Assembly (NCBI GenBank): GCA_947491315.1
Contig: CANLII010000004.1
Coordinates: 61,470-125,469, forward strand
Length of the DNA stretch: 64,000 bases
Origin: Ignavibacteria bacterium
Lineage (GTDB): Bacteria; Bacteroidota; Ignavibacteria; Kapaibacteriales; UBA961
Direction: 5' to 3'
The position numbers and the translations under genes are program-made. Shown one piece after another: positions 37,016-46,856 of the stretch (the stretch's first letter is position 1; the number at the start of each line of letters is the position of its first letter). Below the pieces are notes generated by a model that was not told the DNA's origin, made no database searches, and saw only the letters and a list, made by a program, of their open reading frames with translations.

Positions 37016-38548
37016 ATGCAAACTTTGATTCTTGACGGTCATTCACTCACGATTTCTGAATTGGTGGCATTTGCCGATGATTCACATATTGCAGTTGCAT
37101 TGTCGGATACGGCGAAAATTGAAATGCAAAAAAGTAGAGACATTATTGAGGAATGGGTGAATTCCGGTGAAATCATCTATGGAATCACAACAGGTTTTGG
37201 TGAATTTTCGAATGTAGTCATTCCAAGAGAGCGCTTAGAAGAATTGCAAGAAAATTTAATCATCTCTCATAGTGCCGGTATAGGTTCTTATCTTGAAAGA
37301 CATATCGTGAGAGGCATGATGATCCTGAGAATTAATGCGCTTGCCAAAGGATGCTCGGGAATACGGATTAGTACGGTGGAAACATTGATTGCAATGTTAG
37401 CACATGATCTTATTCCGGCTGTTCCATCACAAGGTTCCGTGGGCTCAAGTGGCGATTTGGCTCCTCTTGCACATATTGCTTTGGCACTTATAGGCAAAGG
37501 TGAAATACTCATGCAGGACGGAACGGTCATTGCTTCTCAAGATGCATTGAAATCATGCGGAATTAAACCTGTTACATTACAAGCAAAAGAAGGACTTGCC
37601 TTGATTAATGGAACTCAAATGATGACTTCTCTTGGTGCTTTCGCCGTGCATAGAGCAAAGAATCTTATCGATTTGGCTGACATAGCCGGAGCTTTGAGTA
37701 TTGATGCACTACGAGGTTCGGATACAGCATTTGATGAGCGCATTCATGCTGTAAGGGGATTTTCTGGACAATTGACTACTGCTTCAAGACTCCGTTCTTT
37801 ATTAAAAAATAGTGAGATAAGAGAATCTCATAGACATGGTGATGGTTTGGTTCAAGATGCCTATTCGCTTCGTTGCATGCCTCAAGTTCATGGTGCCTCT
37901 CGCGATGCAATTGAATATGTGGAACGAGTGATCGGAATAGAGCTGAATTCGGCAAATGACAATCCATTGATTTTTGCTGAAGATAAATCACATCTGGAAG
38001 GTGGTAACTTTCATGGTCAGCCCATTGCACTGGCACTTGATTTCCTAGCCATTGCATGTGCTGAACTTGGAAGTATTTCCGAGCGAAGAACAGAAAGAAT
38101 GGTGAATGGCGCATTGAGCAATGGTCTGCCAAGATTCCTTGCAAAAGATGGAGGTCTTCAATCTGGAATGATGATTGCTCAATATACTGCAGCAGCATTG
38201 GTTTCCGAGAATAAAGTGCTTTGTCATCCCGCAAGTATTGATTCTATTCCAACATCTGCCAATCAAGAAGATCATAATTCAATGGGTAGTATTTCAGCAA
38301 GAAAAGTCCATCGTATTTTGGATCATGTTGAAACAGTCATTGCCATTGAAATGCTTTGTGCAATTCGTGGAATAGAATTCCATGCACCGCTACAATCAAG
38401 TCCGATTCTGGAAATTGTAAAAGACAGAATTCGATTGACCATACCGGTAACAGATCATGATACAATCATTCATCATGAAATTACATCCATGAAAGAAATC
38501 GTATCAAACGGTGAGCTTCTTTTACTAACAAAGACATTGAATCATTAA
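37016..38548 (+). CDS. hutH: Histidine ammonia-lyase (aromatic amino acid lyase family)
   Basis: A 510-residue lyase that eliminates ammonia from histidine to give urocanate, the first step of histidine breakdown. Seen: YGITTGFGEFSNVVI, the MIO-forming region GSVGSSGDLAPLAH (residues 141-154), LINGTQMMTSLGA, DAYSLRCMPQVHG, NSANDNPL, and NQEDHNSMG near the C-terminus, all typical. The tripeptide that cyclises to MIO reads Ser144-Ser145-Gly146 instead of the usual Ala-Ser-Gly. ATG 37016 is chosen; the frame opens earlier inside the rpoC terminator. TTTGATATAATATG lies just upstream. No other hut gene is adjacent. Confidence 0.88.
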   Translation: MQTLILDGHSLTISELVAFADDSHIAVALSDTAKIEMQKSRDIIEEWVNSGEIIYGITTGFGEFSNVVIPRERLEELQENLIISHSAGIGSYLERHIVRGMMILRINALAKGCSGIRISTVETLIAMLAHDLIPAVPSQGSVGSSGDLAPLAHIALALIGKGEILMQDGTVIASQDALKSCGIKPVTLQAKEGLALINGTQMMTSLGAFAVHRAKNLIDLADIAGALSIDALRGSDTAFDERIHAVRGFSGQLTTASRLRSLLKNSEIRESHRHGDGLVQDAYSLRCMPQVHGASRDAIEYVERVIGIELNSANDNPLIFAEDKSHLEGGNFHGQPIALALDFLAIACAELGSISERRTERMVNGALSNGLPRFLAKDGGLQSGMMIAQYTAAALVSENKVLCHPASIDSIPTSANQEDHNSMGSISARKVHRILDHVETVIAIEMLCAIRGIEFHAPLQSSPILEIVKDRIRLTIPVTDHDTIIHHEITSMKEIVSNGELLLLTKTLNH

Positions 38549-38564
38549 TCATAGAGGTACAATC

Positions 38565-39666
38565 ATGTTTGAACCACAAAAGAAGAAAGTCAAAGAATTG
38601 AAAGAAAGAACGGAAGCTTTGCGGAGGTTCCTTTGACATCGATCTCAAACATACAGAGATAGCTGAACGAGAGCAATTGAGCGAACAACCTGGTTTTTGG
38701 GATATTGCCATGCAGGCACAGAAAGTGATGCAGGAAATTGCAGAAAGAAAAGATTGGATCACTGTTTGGCAATCCGCACAATTAGCCGTTGAAGATGTGG
38801 GAACCTTGATTGAACTAGGTGATGAAGCCGATGATCCATCAATGGAAGCCGATATTGATGGAGAATTACTGAAAGCACAAGATGCGGTAGATACACTTGA
38901 ACTGAGAAGAATTCTTTCTGCTCCTGATGATGGAATGAATGCCATTCTGACTATCAATGCAGGCGCTGGTGGTACAGAAGCCCAAGATTGGAGTGAGATG
39001 CTGTTGCGCATGTATACGCGCTGGGCAGATGCTCGTGGGTATCAGATATTTCTCGCTGATGAACAGCCGGGAGATGAAGCTGGTATAAAGTCTGCCACTT
39101 TGGAAGTTGTTGGTAAAAATGCATATGGTTTTTTGAAGGCTGAAAATGGCGTACATCGATTGGTGAGAATTTCCCCGTTTAATGCACAGGGAAAAAGACA
39201 AACATCATTTGCATCTGTGTATGTCTACCCCGAAATTGAAGATGATGTGGAGATTGAAGTCAATCCAGCGGATGTTGAAATGGACACATTCCGTGCTGGA
39301 GGAAAAGGCGGTCAAAATGTGAACAAGGTTGAAACAGCTGTTCGCTTGCGACATGTACCTTCAGGTATTGTGGTTGCATGTCAACAAGAACGCTCTCAAC
39401 ATCAGAATCGCGAAAGAGCGATGAAAATGCTCAAATCAAGACTCTATCAAAAAAGAAGAGAGGAAGAGGAAGCCGCAAAAGCCGTTATTGAAGGTACCAA
39501 AAAGAAAATTGAATGGGGAAGTCAGATAAGATCATATGTATTTCAGCCATATACCATGGTTAATGATCATAGGACAGAACTGAAAAAGACAGATATTCAT
39601 TCTGTGATGGACGGAGAATTGGATGATTTCCTCAAAGCATATCTGCTTCTTGGTGAAGTAGAATGA
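38565..39666 (+). CDS. prfB: Peptide chain release factor 2 with programmed +1 frameshift
   Basis: RF2 reads UGA and UAA stop codons. The gene is in two frames: 23 codons from ATG 38565 reach CTT TGA (38631-38636), then reading continues one base later from GAC 38635 to the TGA at 39664, giving 366 residues in all. An SD-like CGGAGG (38622-38627) stands three bases before CTT, matching the E. coli frameshift signal. Seen in the protein: the Ser203-Pro-Phe codon-recognition motif ([18 protein letters not shown]) and the GGQ peptide-release motif at 248-250. The stop directly abuts the opposing gene. Confidence 0.96.
38622..38637 (+). promoter_or_regulatory. RF2 programmed frameshift signal
   Basis: CGGAGG, TTC, CTT TGA C: internal Shine-Dalgarno, slippery CTT and poor-context UGA stop followed by C. 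When RF2 is scarce the ribosome pauses and slips +1, so RF2 controls its own synthesis. Confidence 0.93.
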
Positions 39667-40005
39667 TCATCTTATGAGTTTATTCCCAAACCATGTTCCA
39701 AGGCTTATGATGATGGAGCCCCAAAATGCGGGAATGAATCCAGCGATTTCTATGCCTTCGAGGATTTCGCCTGCAAACCAAAGCAATAGCGTATTGATGA
39801 CGAGCATAAATAATCCTAATGTCACTATAATTGCTGGTAAAGTAATCAAAGTCAATATTGGTTTTATGAAGGTATTCAAAAAGCCAATGATGAGTGATGC
39901 GATGATGGCAGAGAAGAAGTTCTTGACCCAGATACCATCAACAAGAAATTGCGTTATATAGACTGCTGAGGCAATTATTACCCAACGAATAAAGAGAGAA
40001 GTCAT
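39667..40005 (-). CDS. Small membrane protein, phage-holin-IV/YvlD family
   Basis: A 112-residue protein with about four hydrophobic segments and the family's NTFIKPILTLITLPAIIVTLGLF stretch. Despite the family name (phage holin family, PF04020) it is a chromosomal membrane protein with no known function. ATG 40005 (TSLFIRWVII) is chosen over 40059. Its stop codon touches the prfB stop with no spacer. Confidence 0.8.
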   Translation of the reverse strand: MTSLFIRWVIIASAVYITQFLVDGIWVKNFFSAIIASLIIGFLNTFIKPILTLITLPAIIVTLGLFMLVINTLLLWFAGEILEGIEIAGFIPAFWGSIIISLGTWFGNKLIR

Positions 40006-40045
40006 AATCTTGCTCCGTGAATGAATAACAATATACCATTTGTCG

Positions 40046-40053
40046 TACTTTTG
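40046..40053 (+). promoter_or_regulatory. -7 box upstream of the bacilliredoxin gene
   Basis: TACTTTTG followed by C; no TTG at the expected upstream distance. It would give a leader of about 80 bases. Confidence 0.35.
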
Positions 40054-40137
40054 CTTCACAGGAAGGAATAATTATCATAGTTTTGAATATGGTTCGTCAT
40101 GACCTCACCGTTTGTTTCACTTTGAATAGTTTATTGT

Positions 40138-40554
40138 ATGCCATATGATCCATTAATTGTACAACCGATGCGTGAAGAACTGACTTCAGCCGGATTTACA
40201 GAATTACGCACACCCGAAGAAGTTGATACAGCAGTTGCATCTTCAGGTATTTCTTTGATCGTCGTAAACTCAGTTTGCGGTTGCGCCGCCGGTGGTGCAA
40301 GACCAGGCGTGAAGTTGTCTTTGGACAATTCCAAGAAGCCGGATAATTTATTTACCGTCTTTGCCGGACAAGATCTAGAAGCCACTTTGAGAGCCAGAGA
40401 GCATTTCAAAGGTCAAGCACCTTCATCTCCATCGATTGCCTTGATGCGTGATGGTGAATTGATCGGTTTCATTCCAAGACATGCGATTGAAGGATCTTCT
40501 CCCGATATGATCTCCTCTGCATTGAAGAGAGCATTTGATGAAGTTTGTGCATGA
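40138..40554 (+). CDS. BrxA/BrxB-family bacilliredoxin
   Basis: A 138-residue thioredoxin-fold protein of the YphP/YqiW family. Seen: the N-terminal YDPLIVQPMREELTSAGF and the active-site motif SVCGCAAGGARPG, where the Cys-Gly-Cys pair acts in thiol-disulfide exchange; in Firmicutes these remove bacillithiol from proteins. Whether this organism makes bacillithiol cannot be seen here. A terminator follows 25 bases after the stop. Confidence 0.9.
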   Translation: MPYDPLIVQPMREELTSAGFTELRTPEEVDTAVASSGISLIVVNSVCGCAAGGARPGVKLSLDNSKKPDNLFTVFAGQDLEATLRAREHFKGQAPSSPSIALMRDGELIGFIPRHAIEGSSPDMISSALKRAFDEVCA

Positions 40555-40578
40555 TCAATTGTATGTGATTTGAATAAT

Positions 40579-40618
40579 GACAATGCCTCAATCAACCGGG
40601 GCATTGTCTTCTTTTTTT
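40579..40618 (+). terminator. Terminator between bacilliredoxin and AI-2E transporter genes
   Basis: GACAATGCC (40579-40587) pairs perfectly with GGCATTGTC (40600-40608), followed by TTCTTTTTTT. The SD of the next gene (GGAGGG, 40619-40624) begins right after the T-run, so it may instead act as an attenuator for that gene. Confidence 0.75.
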
Positions 40619-40627
40619 GGAGGGATT

Positions 40628-41890
40628 ATGGAAAAAGAACGCAATATGGTTTTCGGAGCGCCATGGAATATTGGTATTCCTATCATACTTTCTGCAATTA
40701 CATGTATGGCATTTCTTGTGCTTACTGATTTGGTTGCAAACCCTCTGGTATTATTCCTCATTGCTTTCTTTCTTCTCTTTCCGTATAAAAATTCTTCCTT
40801 CATAGCAGGAAGATTGTTGACGCTCAATTGGGCAGTCTTTCTTCTGTGGATGATCATGGATTTGAATTCTGCTCTGTTACCCTTTGCTTTGTCATTTGCA
40901 TTGGCCTTTCTTCTAGATCCAATCATCAATGCAATGGAACGCATGAAAATCAAACGATGGCTTGGATCATTGATCATGCTGGGTATCATTGGGGGAATTC
41001 TTGCTGCTATCACAATTTTTGTTTTTCCACCTGCATATGCTCAATTGGATCAAGTGACAAAAGAGGTGTCCAAGTTTGTGGTGCAAACAACCAATTATTT
41101 CGAAAGCAGACAATTCTATTCCATGCTGCAATCATTCGGCATTCCAAAAGAAACCGTAAAACAATTGGTGCAAGATCAATTGATGCCAAAAGCAGAATCG
41201 ATTTTTTCTTCGGTAATGGATGCGCTCTTCGCCTTGCTGACCAATATCTCAATGATTGCGGCTCAACTATTGAATCTTATTCTTATTCCCATCATTACTT
41301 TTTATTGTCTGAAAGATCTTCCTGCATTGAAGAAATTTCTGAGAAACATACTTGGGATCAAAAATCCAAAATCATTGTCCATGCTAGAAAGAGTCAGTGA
41401 TATTTTGAAGATCTATGTCGGTTGGCAAGTCATAGCAGTTGTTTGGATTGGAAGTACGGCCTCACTATTCTTGAGTTTACTCGGAATCCCATATGCAATC
41501 GTACTCGGTGTGGTATTTGGACTCCTCAATCCCATCCCATTTTTTGGATCAATAGCAAGTATGATCATTGGCATCATCGTAGCTATTTTAGTAGATCCTC
41601 AGCATGCATTGATACATGTGATTGGAATTGCTCTTGTTGTGAATGGACTTCACTTTTTGAATGCGTATATCATCGAGCCACGAATCCTGGGAACAAGAGT
41701 TGGTTTGCACCCTGTCCTTCTTCTTGCATCTATTTTTGTATTTGGACATTTCTTTGGTTTTATCGGACTTTTGATTGCAGTTCCAACCACCGCGATACTG
41801 ATGATGTTCTTCAGAGAATGGGAAAATACATTGCATGCATCTGTTCAATCATTGCCCGCAATTGTTTCTGAAGGCAATGAACAGAAGTGA
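40628..41890 (+). CDS. AI-2E family transporter
   Basis: A 420-residue polytopic membrane protein of the PerM/AI-2E exporter family (PF01594), members of which export autoinducer-2 or act as Na+/H+ antiporters. About seven or eight hydrophobic segments are seen, with the middle soluble region rich in helices and the typical FGLLNPIPFFGSIASMIIGIIVAIL and VNGLHFLNAYIIEPRILGTRVGLHPV stretches. ATG 40628 with GGAGGG four bases before it is chosen; the frame also opens within the upstream terminator. The substrate is unknown. Confidence 0.85.
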   Translation: MEKERNMVFGAPWNIGIPIILSAITCMAFLVLTDLVANPLVLFLIAFFLLFPYKNSSFIAGRLLTLNWAVFLLWMIMDLNSALLPFALSFALAFLLDPIINAMERMKIKRWLGSLIMLGIIGGILAAITIFVFPPAYAQLDQVTKEVSKFVVQTTNYFESRQFYSMLQSFGIPKETVKQLVQDQLMPKAESIFSSVMDALFALLTNISMIAAQLLNLILIPIITFYCLKDLPALKKFLRNILGIKNPKSLSMLERVSDILKIYVGWQVIAVVWIGSTASLFLSLLGIPYAIVLGVVFGLLNPIPFFGSIASMIIGIIVAILVDPQHALIHVIGIALVVNGLHFLNAYIIEPRILGTRVGLHPVLLLASIFVFGHFFGFIGLLIAVPTTAILMMFFREWENTLHASVQSLPAIVSEGNEQK

Positions 41891-41901
41891 ATGTGAAATC
41901 C

Positions 41902-42975
41902 ATGCACGATTGCATCATCATCGGAGCCGGAATAGCCGGAATGGTCACCGCAAGAGTATTGCATGATGCTGGATATGATATCGCCATCATTGACAATGCT
42001 AGAAAGAGTTCTGCCTCAATTGTTGCCGCAGGACTGATCAATCCAATTACCGGAAAACGATTTGAACCTTCATGGCGATATGATGAATTCCTATTGAAAG
42101 CTCGGCAGTTTTATACTGAATGTGAAAGCATAGATGAAGAGCAAGTTTATTATAGACCATTCCCAATGCTCAGAATATTCGCAGATGAAAAAGAGCATGA
42201 CATATTTCAAAAGAAATATACCACCGAATATTTGGGACGCTATGTTGGAGAACAATTTGGTCCTGAATATTCATCCATACATCCTACCATCAAGAATCTT
42301 CACGGTGGATTCAGAACATTGAATGCTGGCAAATTTGATTATGTACATTTTCTGAATGCTATGTCTTCAACATTCTCATCATGTATGGTGAATGGCTTTA
42401 TTGATAAAGGAAATCTTTCAAGAAATAATGATGTGTGGACCGTGACAATTGATAATCAAGTTATACATTCTCGAAAAGTCATATTCTGTGATGGTTGGCA
42501 AGGAAGTAAGAATCCATGGCTTGCAGATTTAGGCTTGAGATATGATATTGTGAAAGGTGAGTCTTGCATTATAAGAACTACATTATTACCTGAAACAGAT
42601 ATCATCAGCAGAGGATTTGCTATCATTCCAATTGGCAATCATACATTCCGATGTGCAGCAACATTTCAATGGAATGAATTACATACGATTCCCACTGCAT
42701 TTGGAGCAGAGAGATTGGACAGCAGAATAACATCACTCATTGATTGTCCATATGAAGTCCTCGAGCAATCTGCAGGACTCAGGCCGACAATGTTTGAGCA
42801 TAAGCCATTCATGGGAGAACATCCAATATATCCCGGATTATTGGTCATGGGTGGCCTGGGAACAAAAGGTGCTCTTTATGCTCCATATATGGCATATAAT
42901 CTCCTGGAATATTTGAGAGGTGCAGGAGATATCGATCCCGAAATGAATGTTTTACAAGCTTTTCAGCGCAGATAA
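41902..42975 (+). CDS. FAD-dependent oxidoreductase (DAO family)
   Basis: A 357-residue flavoenzyme with an N-terminal dinucleotide fold DCIIIGAGIAGMVTARVL, the VAAGLINPITGKR segment common in Bacteroidota members, and a C-terminal FAD contact SAGLRPTMF ... GLLVMGGLGTKGALYAP. It belongs to the glycine/D-amino-acid oxidase (DAO) superfamily; the substrate is not evident. ATG 41902 is preferred over GTG 41887, which overlaps the previous stop. Confidence 0.8.
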   Translation: MHDCIIIGAGIAGMVTARVLHDAGYDIAIIDNARKSSASIVAAGLINPITGKRFEPSWRYDEFLLKARQFYTECESIDEEQVYYRPFPMLRIFADEKEHDIFQKKYTTEYLGRYVGEQFGPEYSSIHPTIKNLHGGFRTLNAGKFDYVHFLNAMSSTFSSCMVNGFIDKGNLSRNNDVWTVTIDNQVIHSRKVIFCDGWQGSKNPWLADLGLRYDIVKGESCIIRTTLLPETDIISRGFAIIPIGNHTFRCAATFQWNELHTIPTAFGAERLDSRITSLIDCPYEVLEQSAGLRPTMFEHKPFMGEHPIYPGLLVMGGLGTKGALYAPYMAYNLLEYLRGAGDIDPEMNVLQAFQRR

Positions 42976-42998
42976 TATATTATCGGAGTTTTGGATTT

Positions 42999-45900
42999 AT
43001 GAAGCGAATACTGTTCTTGACAATAATAAGCTGTGTATTCAATGTGATGAATGTATGTGGTCAATTGAATACCGATCCATGGTCTTATATCCTTAAAAAG
43101 GATTTCGATAGTGCTGAAATTGTATTCAAAGACAAATTGTCTGCTAATCCCAAAGACATTCGATTGATACTCGGGCTCTCATATCTCCTGGAAATGCGAC
43201 ATCGTTATCAAGAGTCATGGAATGTTTATAAAACGATTGTGCAAGCCACTGATGATCCCATTCCATATCTCTATTCCATTTGGCTCTCACCGCGCTTCTC
43301 CACCCAGATGCATGAGAAAAAATCGGGCGTTCAGGATATTTTAAAACAATTGACATTGAAAGGTGATAAAGCGGGTTCATTGCGTGCGATGGCAATGGAA
43401 ATGCTTGGATCCGTTGAAATCAGAAATCGAAATATGAAAAGTGCCAAACAATATTATGATGGCATCAAGGCATTGTCTGCTTATCAAATCATTGGTCCTT
43501 TCGAACATATCTCTGCATCCGGATTTACTATCGCATATCCACCTGAAGATAAATTTGCAATAGGGGAAATCTATGAAGGAAAGAATGGCACACCCGCTTC
43601 ATGGTTTATACCACCATATATTAAATCTGATTATTGGTTGGATTTTCAAGCATATTTTCCGGATAGACAAGCCATTTATTATGCGAATACTTTCGTTTGG
43701 TCTCCAAGCAATGCAAAAGTAAATGTTCGCATCGGTACTTCCGGTTCCGTGAAAGTCTTTTTGAATGATACTGAAATCATCAGGGATTCGAATGAGACAA
43801 ATAATGACTTTGATACATATATCGTAAAGACTGAATTGTCGAAAGGTTGGAATAGACTTTTGGTGAAAGTCGGATACTCTGAAATTGACCGATGTAATTT
43901 TTTGATGCGCATCACAGATGATGAAGGATATCCGATTCCTGGATTGAAGGAAAGTGCACAAGCGCAGGAGTATGTGAAACAACGACCAAGCATCATAGAG
44001 TATATTCCAAATCCTATCATCACTCAGTTGAAAGAAATCGTAGAAAAGCATCCTGATTGGATAGAACATTATCTCTTGCTCGCTGATGCTTATCTGAGAA
44101 ATGACAGAGCAATAGAAGCCGAACAATTATTAAAGAAAGCATTGACAATCTCCAAAGATAATCCTGTCATTTTGTGGAAGTTTTTGGATACCTATGCCCG
44201 TGGAAGAAAGAAGGATGAAGTGAATACCACCTATGAATTGCTTGCATCCATGAGTAAGGATATCCCTGATGGCATCATTCATAAATTCAATCAGCATCTG
44301 GATAATGAGGATTTTGACAGAGCCGAAGATATGGTCAATAGAATGGAACAATTGCTTCCCGGCTCCGAAACCCCATATACTCTACGCATACGCTATTATG
44401 ATAAAAAACGAATGCAGGACAAAGTGATATCAACAGTGAGAGAGGCAAAGAAAAAATTTCCTCAATCATGGACATTCACTGAGCTTGCCGCTGTATTCGA
44501 TTTTCAGGCTTCGAGAAAACGCGACTCGATGATCGGCATGTATTCAAAATACTTGCAATCTGTCTATGGTGAAGTCCCTCTTTTGGCTTTGGCAAAAGCA
44601 TATTTAGAAGATTCTAAAGTCAAGGATTGGGAAAAAACTTTTGCAGAACTTTTAACATTGTCACCTTCCTCGCCCGGTTTTCATTTTCAAATGGCATCTG
44701 TGTACACGCAATTGGAACAGTATGACAAAGCTGAAAAAGCAGTTGCCATGGCATTGAAATTCTGTCCTTCATGCAATTCCTATTGGTCTAAACTCGGAGA
44801 AATTCATCGCAGTAAAAAAGATGTGAATGCTGCAATTGCTGCCTATCAGAAAGCATTAGAGTATTCACCAACTGATTATGATGCTCGCGCAATTTTGCGA
44901 GAATTGCAAGGGAAGAAATCAATCTTCACAATATTCGGTGAAACTAATATCGATTCCATCTTGCAATCTGCTCCTTCCGCAAAAGATCATCCGGAAGCCA
45001 GCGCGGCAATAGTTTCAGATAAGATGAGAAGAGTTGTTTATGAACAAGGTGCATCCGAATCCGTATCGGAGAGTTTCATTCGCGTATTCAATGAAAAAGG
45101 CATCGATTTTTTCAAAGAATACAGAGTCGGATACAATGGAAATTCACAATCATTAGTTATTGAAAAAGCCGTCACGATCAAAGCGGACGGTAAAGAAATT
45201 CGTGCTGACATCAATAGAAATATGGCTGTATTCAAAGGACTTGAAGTCAATGATTTTATTTATGTGAAATATCGCATTAGAAATTATAATACAGGAAAAC
45301 TTGCCAAGCATGTTTGGGATGAATATTATTTCAATAGATTCTTTCCTATTACTCATGCGGAATATGCATTGATTATGCCCAATGAAATGCAATTCACCAC
45401 TTCTCAACAGGCAATGGACATCACACCGAAAGACATGCCTTTACCTGAGATCAATTCCACATTGTATTCTTGGACCATACATAAGGAACCAGGTATTGTT
45501 TATGAAGCCGACATGCCTTCTTTACCTGAGATAGGAAAAGTACTGAGATTTACCACTATTCCGAATTGGGTGTTTTTGGTGGATTGGTATGCCGAATTGG
45601 CACAATCAAAAGCACAATCATCCTATGAAATCAAGGAAGCGGTAAAACAACTCATTCCGAATCCTGAGAAACTGACAGACAAAGAAAAAATTGAGAAAAT
45701 CTTCCAATTCATCACCGATAATATTCGGTATAGTAGTGTATCATTCCGACAATCTGCTTTCATCCCTCAAAAAGCCAGAGATGTGCTTGTCAATAAAATC
45801 GGAGATTGCAAGGATGTTTCAACCCTCGGCATTGCGATGCTCAGTGAATTGGGTATCAAGGCAGATTATGTACTTGTGAATTCTGGGAATGAAGAGCGAT

Positions 45901-46757
45901 TATTACATGTATTACCCTCAATTTCTTTTAATCATTGCATCATTGCCGTTAGAAAGAAGGACAATCAACAACCATTATTTCTCGATTTAACCGCCTCGAA
46001 TTTTCCAACAGGCGTGATCCCTGCCGCTGACAAAAATGCATTTTCCTTATTGATAAAGCCGGGAATAACACAACCATTATTGCTACCTGATAAGCAAGTG
46101 ACGGCTCCCACTTTCACTGCAAGAAGCACTGTGCAATTCACCGATGATGGAATGATTATACAAGGGAGTGAAAAAGTATCTGGCACATTGACCGCTCAAT
46201 ATCGTTCTGCTTATAAAGGCAAAACTTCCGAAGAGCGCAAGAAAATGATGCAAACCGCACTTGCTTCCGATATTCCATCAGCCAAGATAAATGATCTCAT
46301 AATCACTGGTGCTGATTCACTCTCTGAGAGTATCTCAATATACTATCAATATGAAGCCCCAAATACCGTGGCAGAAGCTGGGACATATAAAATTATTCGC
46401 ATCCCATGGCGTAATGAATTGTCAACCGATAATGCATTGACCTATGAGAATCGAGTATATCCAGTGAAGAATCTGTATGATGTTGACACTACACTCGAAG
46501 AAGTGTCCATGATCATTCCTAAAGGCTATGTACTAGCGGAAATTCCTCAATCGGTGAATTATTCAAACTCCTCTGCAGATTATGCATTTTCGGTCATGGT
46601 CAAAGAAAAGGAAGGTCTTACTTTACTTACTGCAAAGCGAAAGTTTATCAAGAAAAAAACTTTTATCGAACCAAATGAATATCAAGAGTATAAAGTTTTT
46701 TATTCCAAAGCGGTGCGAGAAGATAGAAGACAATTATTGCTCAAAAAGGTTGAATGA
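42999..46757 (+). CDS. Large exported TPR / DUF3857 / transglutaminase-like protein
   Basis: A 1252-residue protein with a signal peptide (KRILFLTIISCVFNVMNVCG). The first half holds TPR-like helical repeats (for example around LERALSYLLEMR-like GLSYLLEMRHRY, and later AYLRNDRAIEAEQLLKKAL and MASVYTQLEQYDKAEKAV). Then comes a DUF3857 domain (ESFIRVFNEKGIDFFKEYR) and a transglutaminase-like core with Cys937 in GDCKDVSTLG and His979 in SFNHCIIAV, so the catalytic Cys and His are present. A beta-rich end follows. Homologues are widespread in Bacteroidota, function unknown; periplasmic or surface proteolysis or cross-linking is possible. Confidence 0.85.
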   Translation: MKRILFLTIISCVFNVMNVCGQLNTDPWSYILKKDFDSAEIVFKDKLSANPKDIRLILGLSYLLEMRHRYQESWNVYKTIVQATDDPIPYLYSIWLSPRFSTQMHEKKSGVQDILKQLTLKGDKAGSLRAMAMEMLGSVEIRNRNMKSAKQYYDGIKALSAYQIIGPFEHISASGFTIAYPPEDKFAIGEIYEGKNGTPASWFIPPYIKSDYWLDFQAYFPDRQAIYYANTFVWSPSNAKVNVRIGTSGSVKVFLNDTEIIRDSNETNNDFDTYIVKTELSKGWNRLLVKVGYSEIDRCNFLMRITDDEGYPIPGLKESAQAQEYVKQRPSIIEYIPNPIITQLKEIVEKHPDWIEHYLLLADAYLRNDRAIEAEQLLKKALTISKDNPVILWKFLDTYARGRKKDEVNTTYELLASMSKDIPDGIIHKFNQHLDNEDFDRAEDMVNRMEQLLPGSETPYTLRIRYYDKKRMQDKVISTVREAKKKFPQSWTFTELAAVFDFQASRKRDSMIGMYSKYLQSVYGEVPLLALAKAYLEDSKVKDWEKTFAELLTLSPSSPGFHFQMASVYTQLEQYDKAEKAVAMALKFCPSCNSYWSKLGEIHRSKKDVNAAIAAYQKALEYSPTDYDARAILRELQGKKSIFTIFGETNIDSILQSAPSAKDHPEASAAIVSDKMRRVVYEQGASESVSESFIRVFNEKGIDFFKEYRVGYNGNSQSLVIEKAVTIKADGKEIRADINRNMAVFKGLEVNDFIYVKYRIRNYNTGKLAKHVWDEYYFNRFFPITHAEYALIMPNEMQFTTSQQAMDITPKDMPLPEINSTLYSWTIHKEPGIVYEADMPSLPEIGKVLRFTTIPNWVFLVDWYAELAQSKAQSSYEIKEAVKQLIPNPEKLTDKEKIEKIFQFITDNIRYSSVSFRQSAFIPQKARDVLVNKIGDCKDVSTLGIAMLSELGIKADYVLVNSGNEERLLHVLPSISFNHCIIAVRKKDNQQPLFLDLTASNFPTGVIPAADKNAFSLLIKPGITQPLLLPDKQVTAPTFTARSTVQFTDDGMIIQGSEKVSGTLTAQYRSAYKGKTSEERKKMMQTALASDIPSAKINDLIITGADSLSESISIYYQYEAPNTVAEAGTYKIIRIPWRNELSTDNALTYENRVYPVKNLYDVDTTLEEVSMIIPKGYVLAEIPQSVNYSNSSADYAFSVMVKEKEGLTLLTAKRKFIKKKTFIEPNEYQEYKVFYSKAVREDRRQLLLKKVE

Positions 46758-46856
46758 AACTATAGAGATTCTCTCGAAAGTTGTCTATCATGATATTTTT
46801 CACTACATTCACCCCAAATTTCTTATAATTATGCAAAAAAGCCCATCTTTATATAT

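Noticed and set aside
39667..40005. Possible prophage marker: 'holin' family protein
   Set aside because: PF04020/YvlD proteins are ordinary chromosomal membrane proteins, and no other phage gene, integrase or att-like repeat is near.
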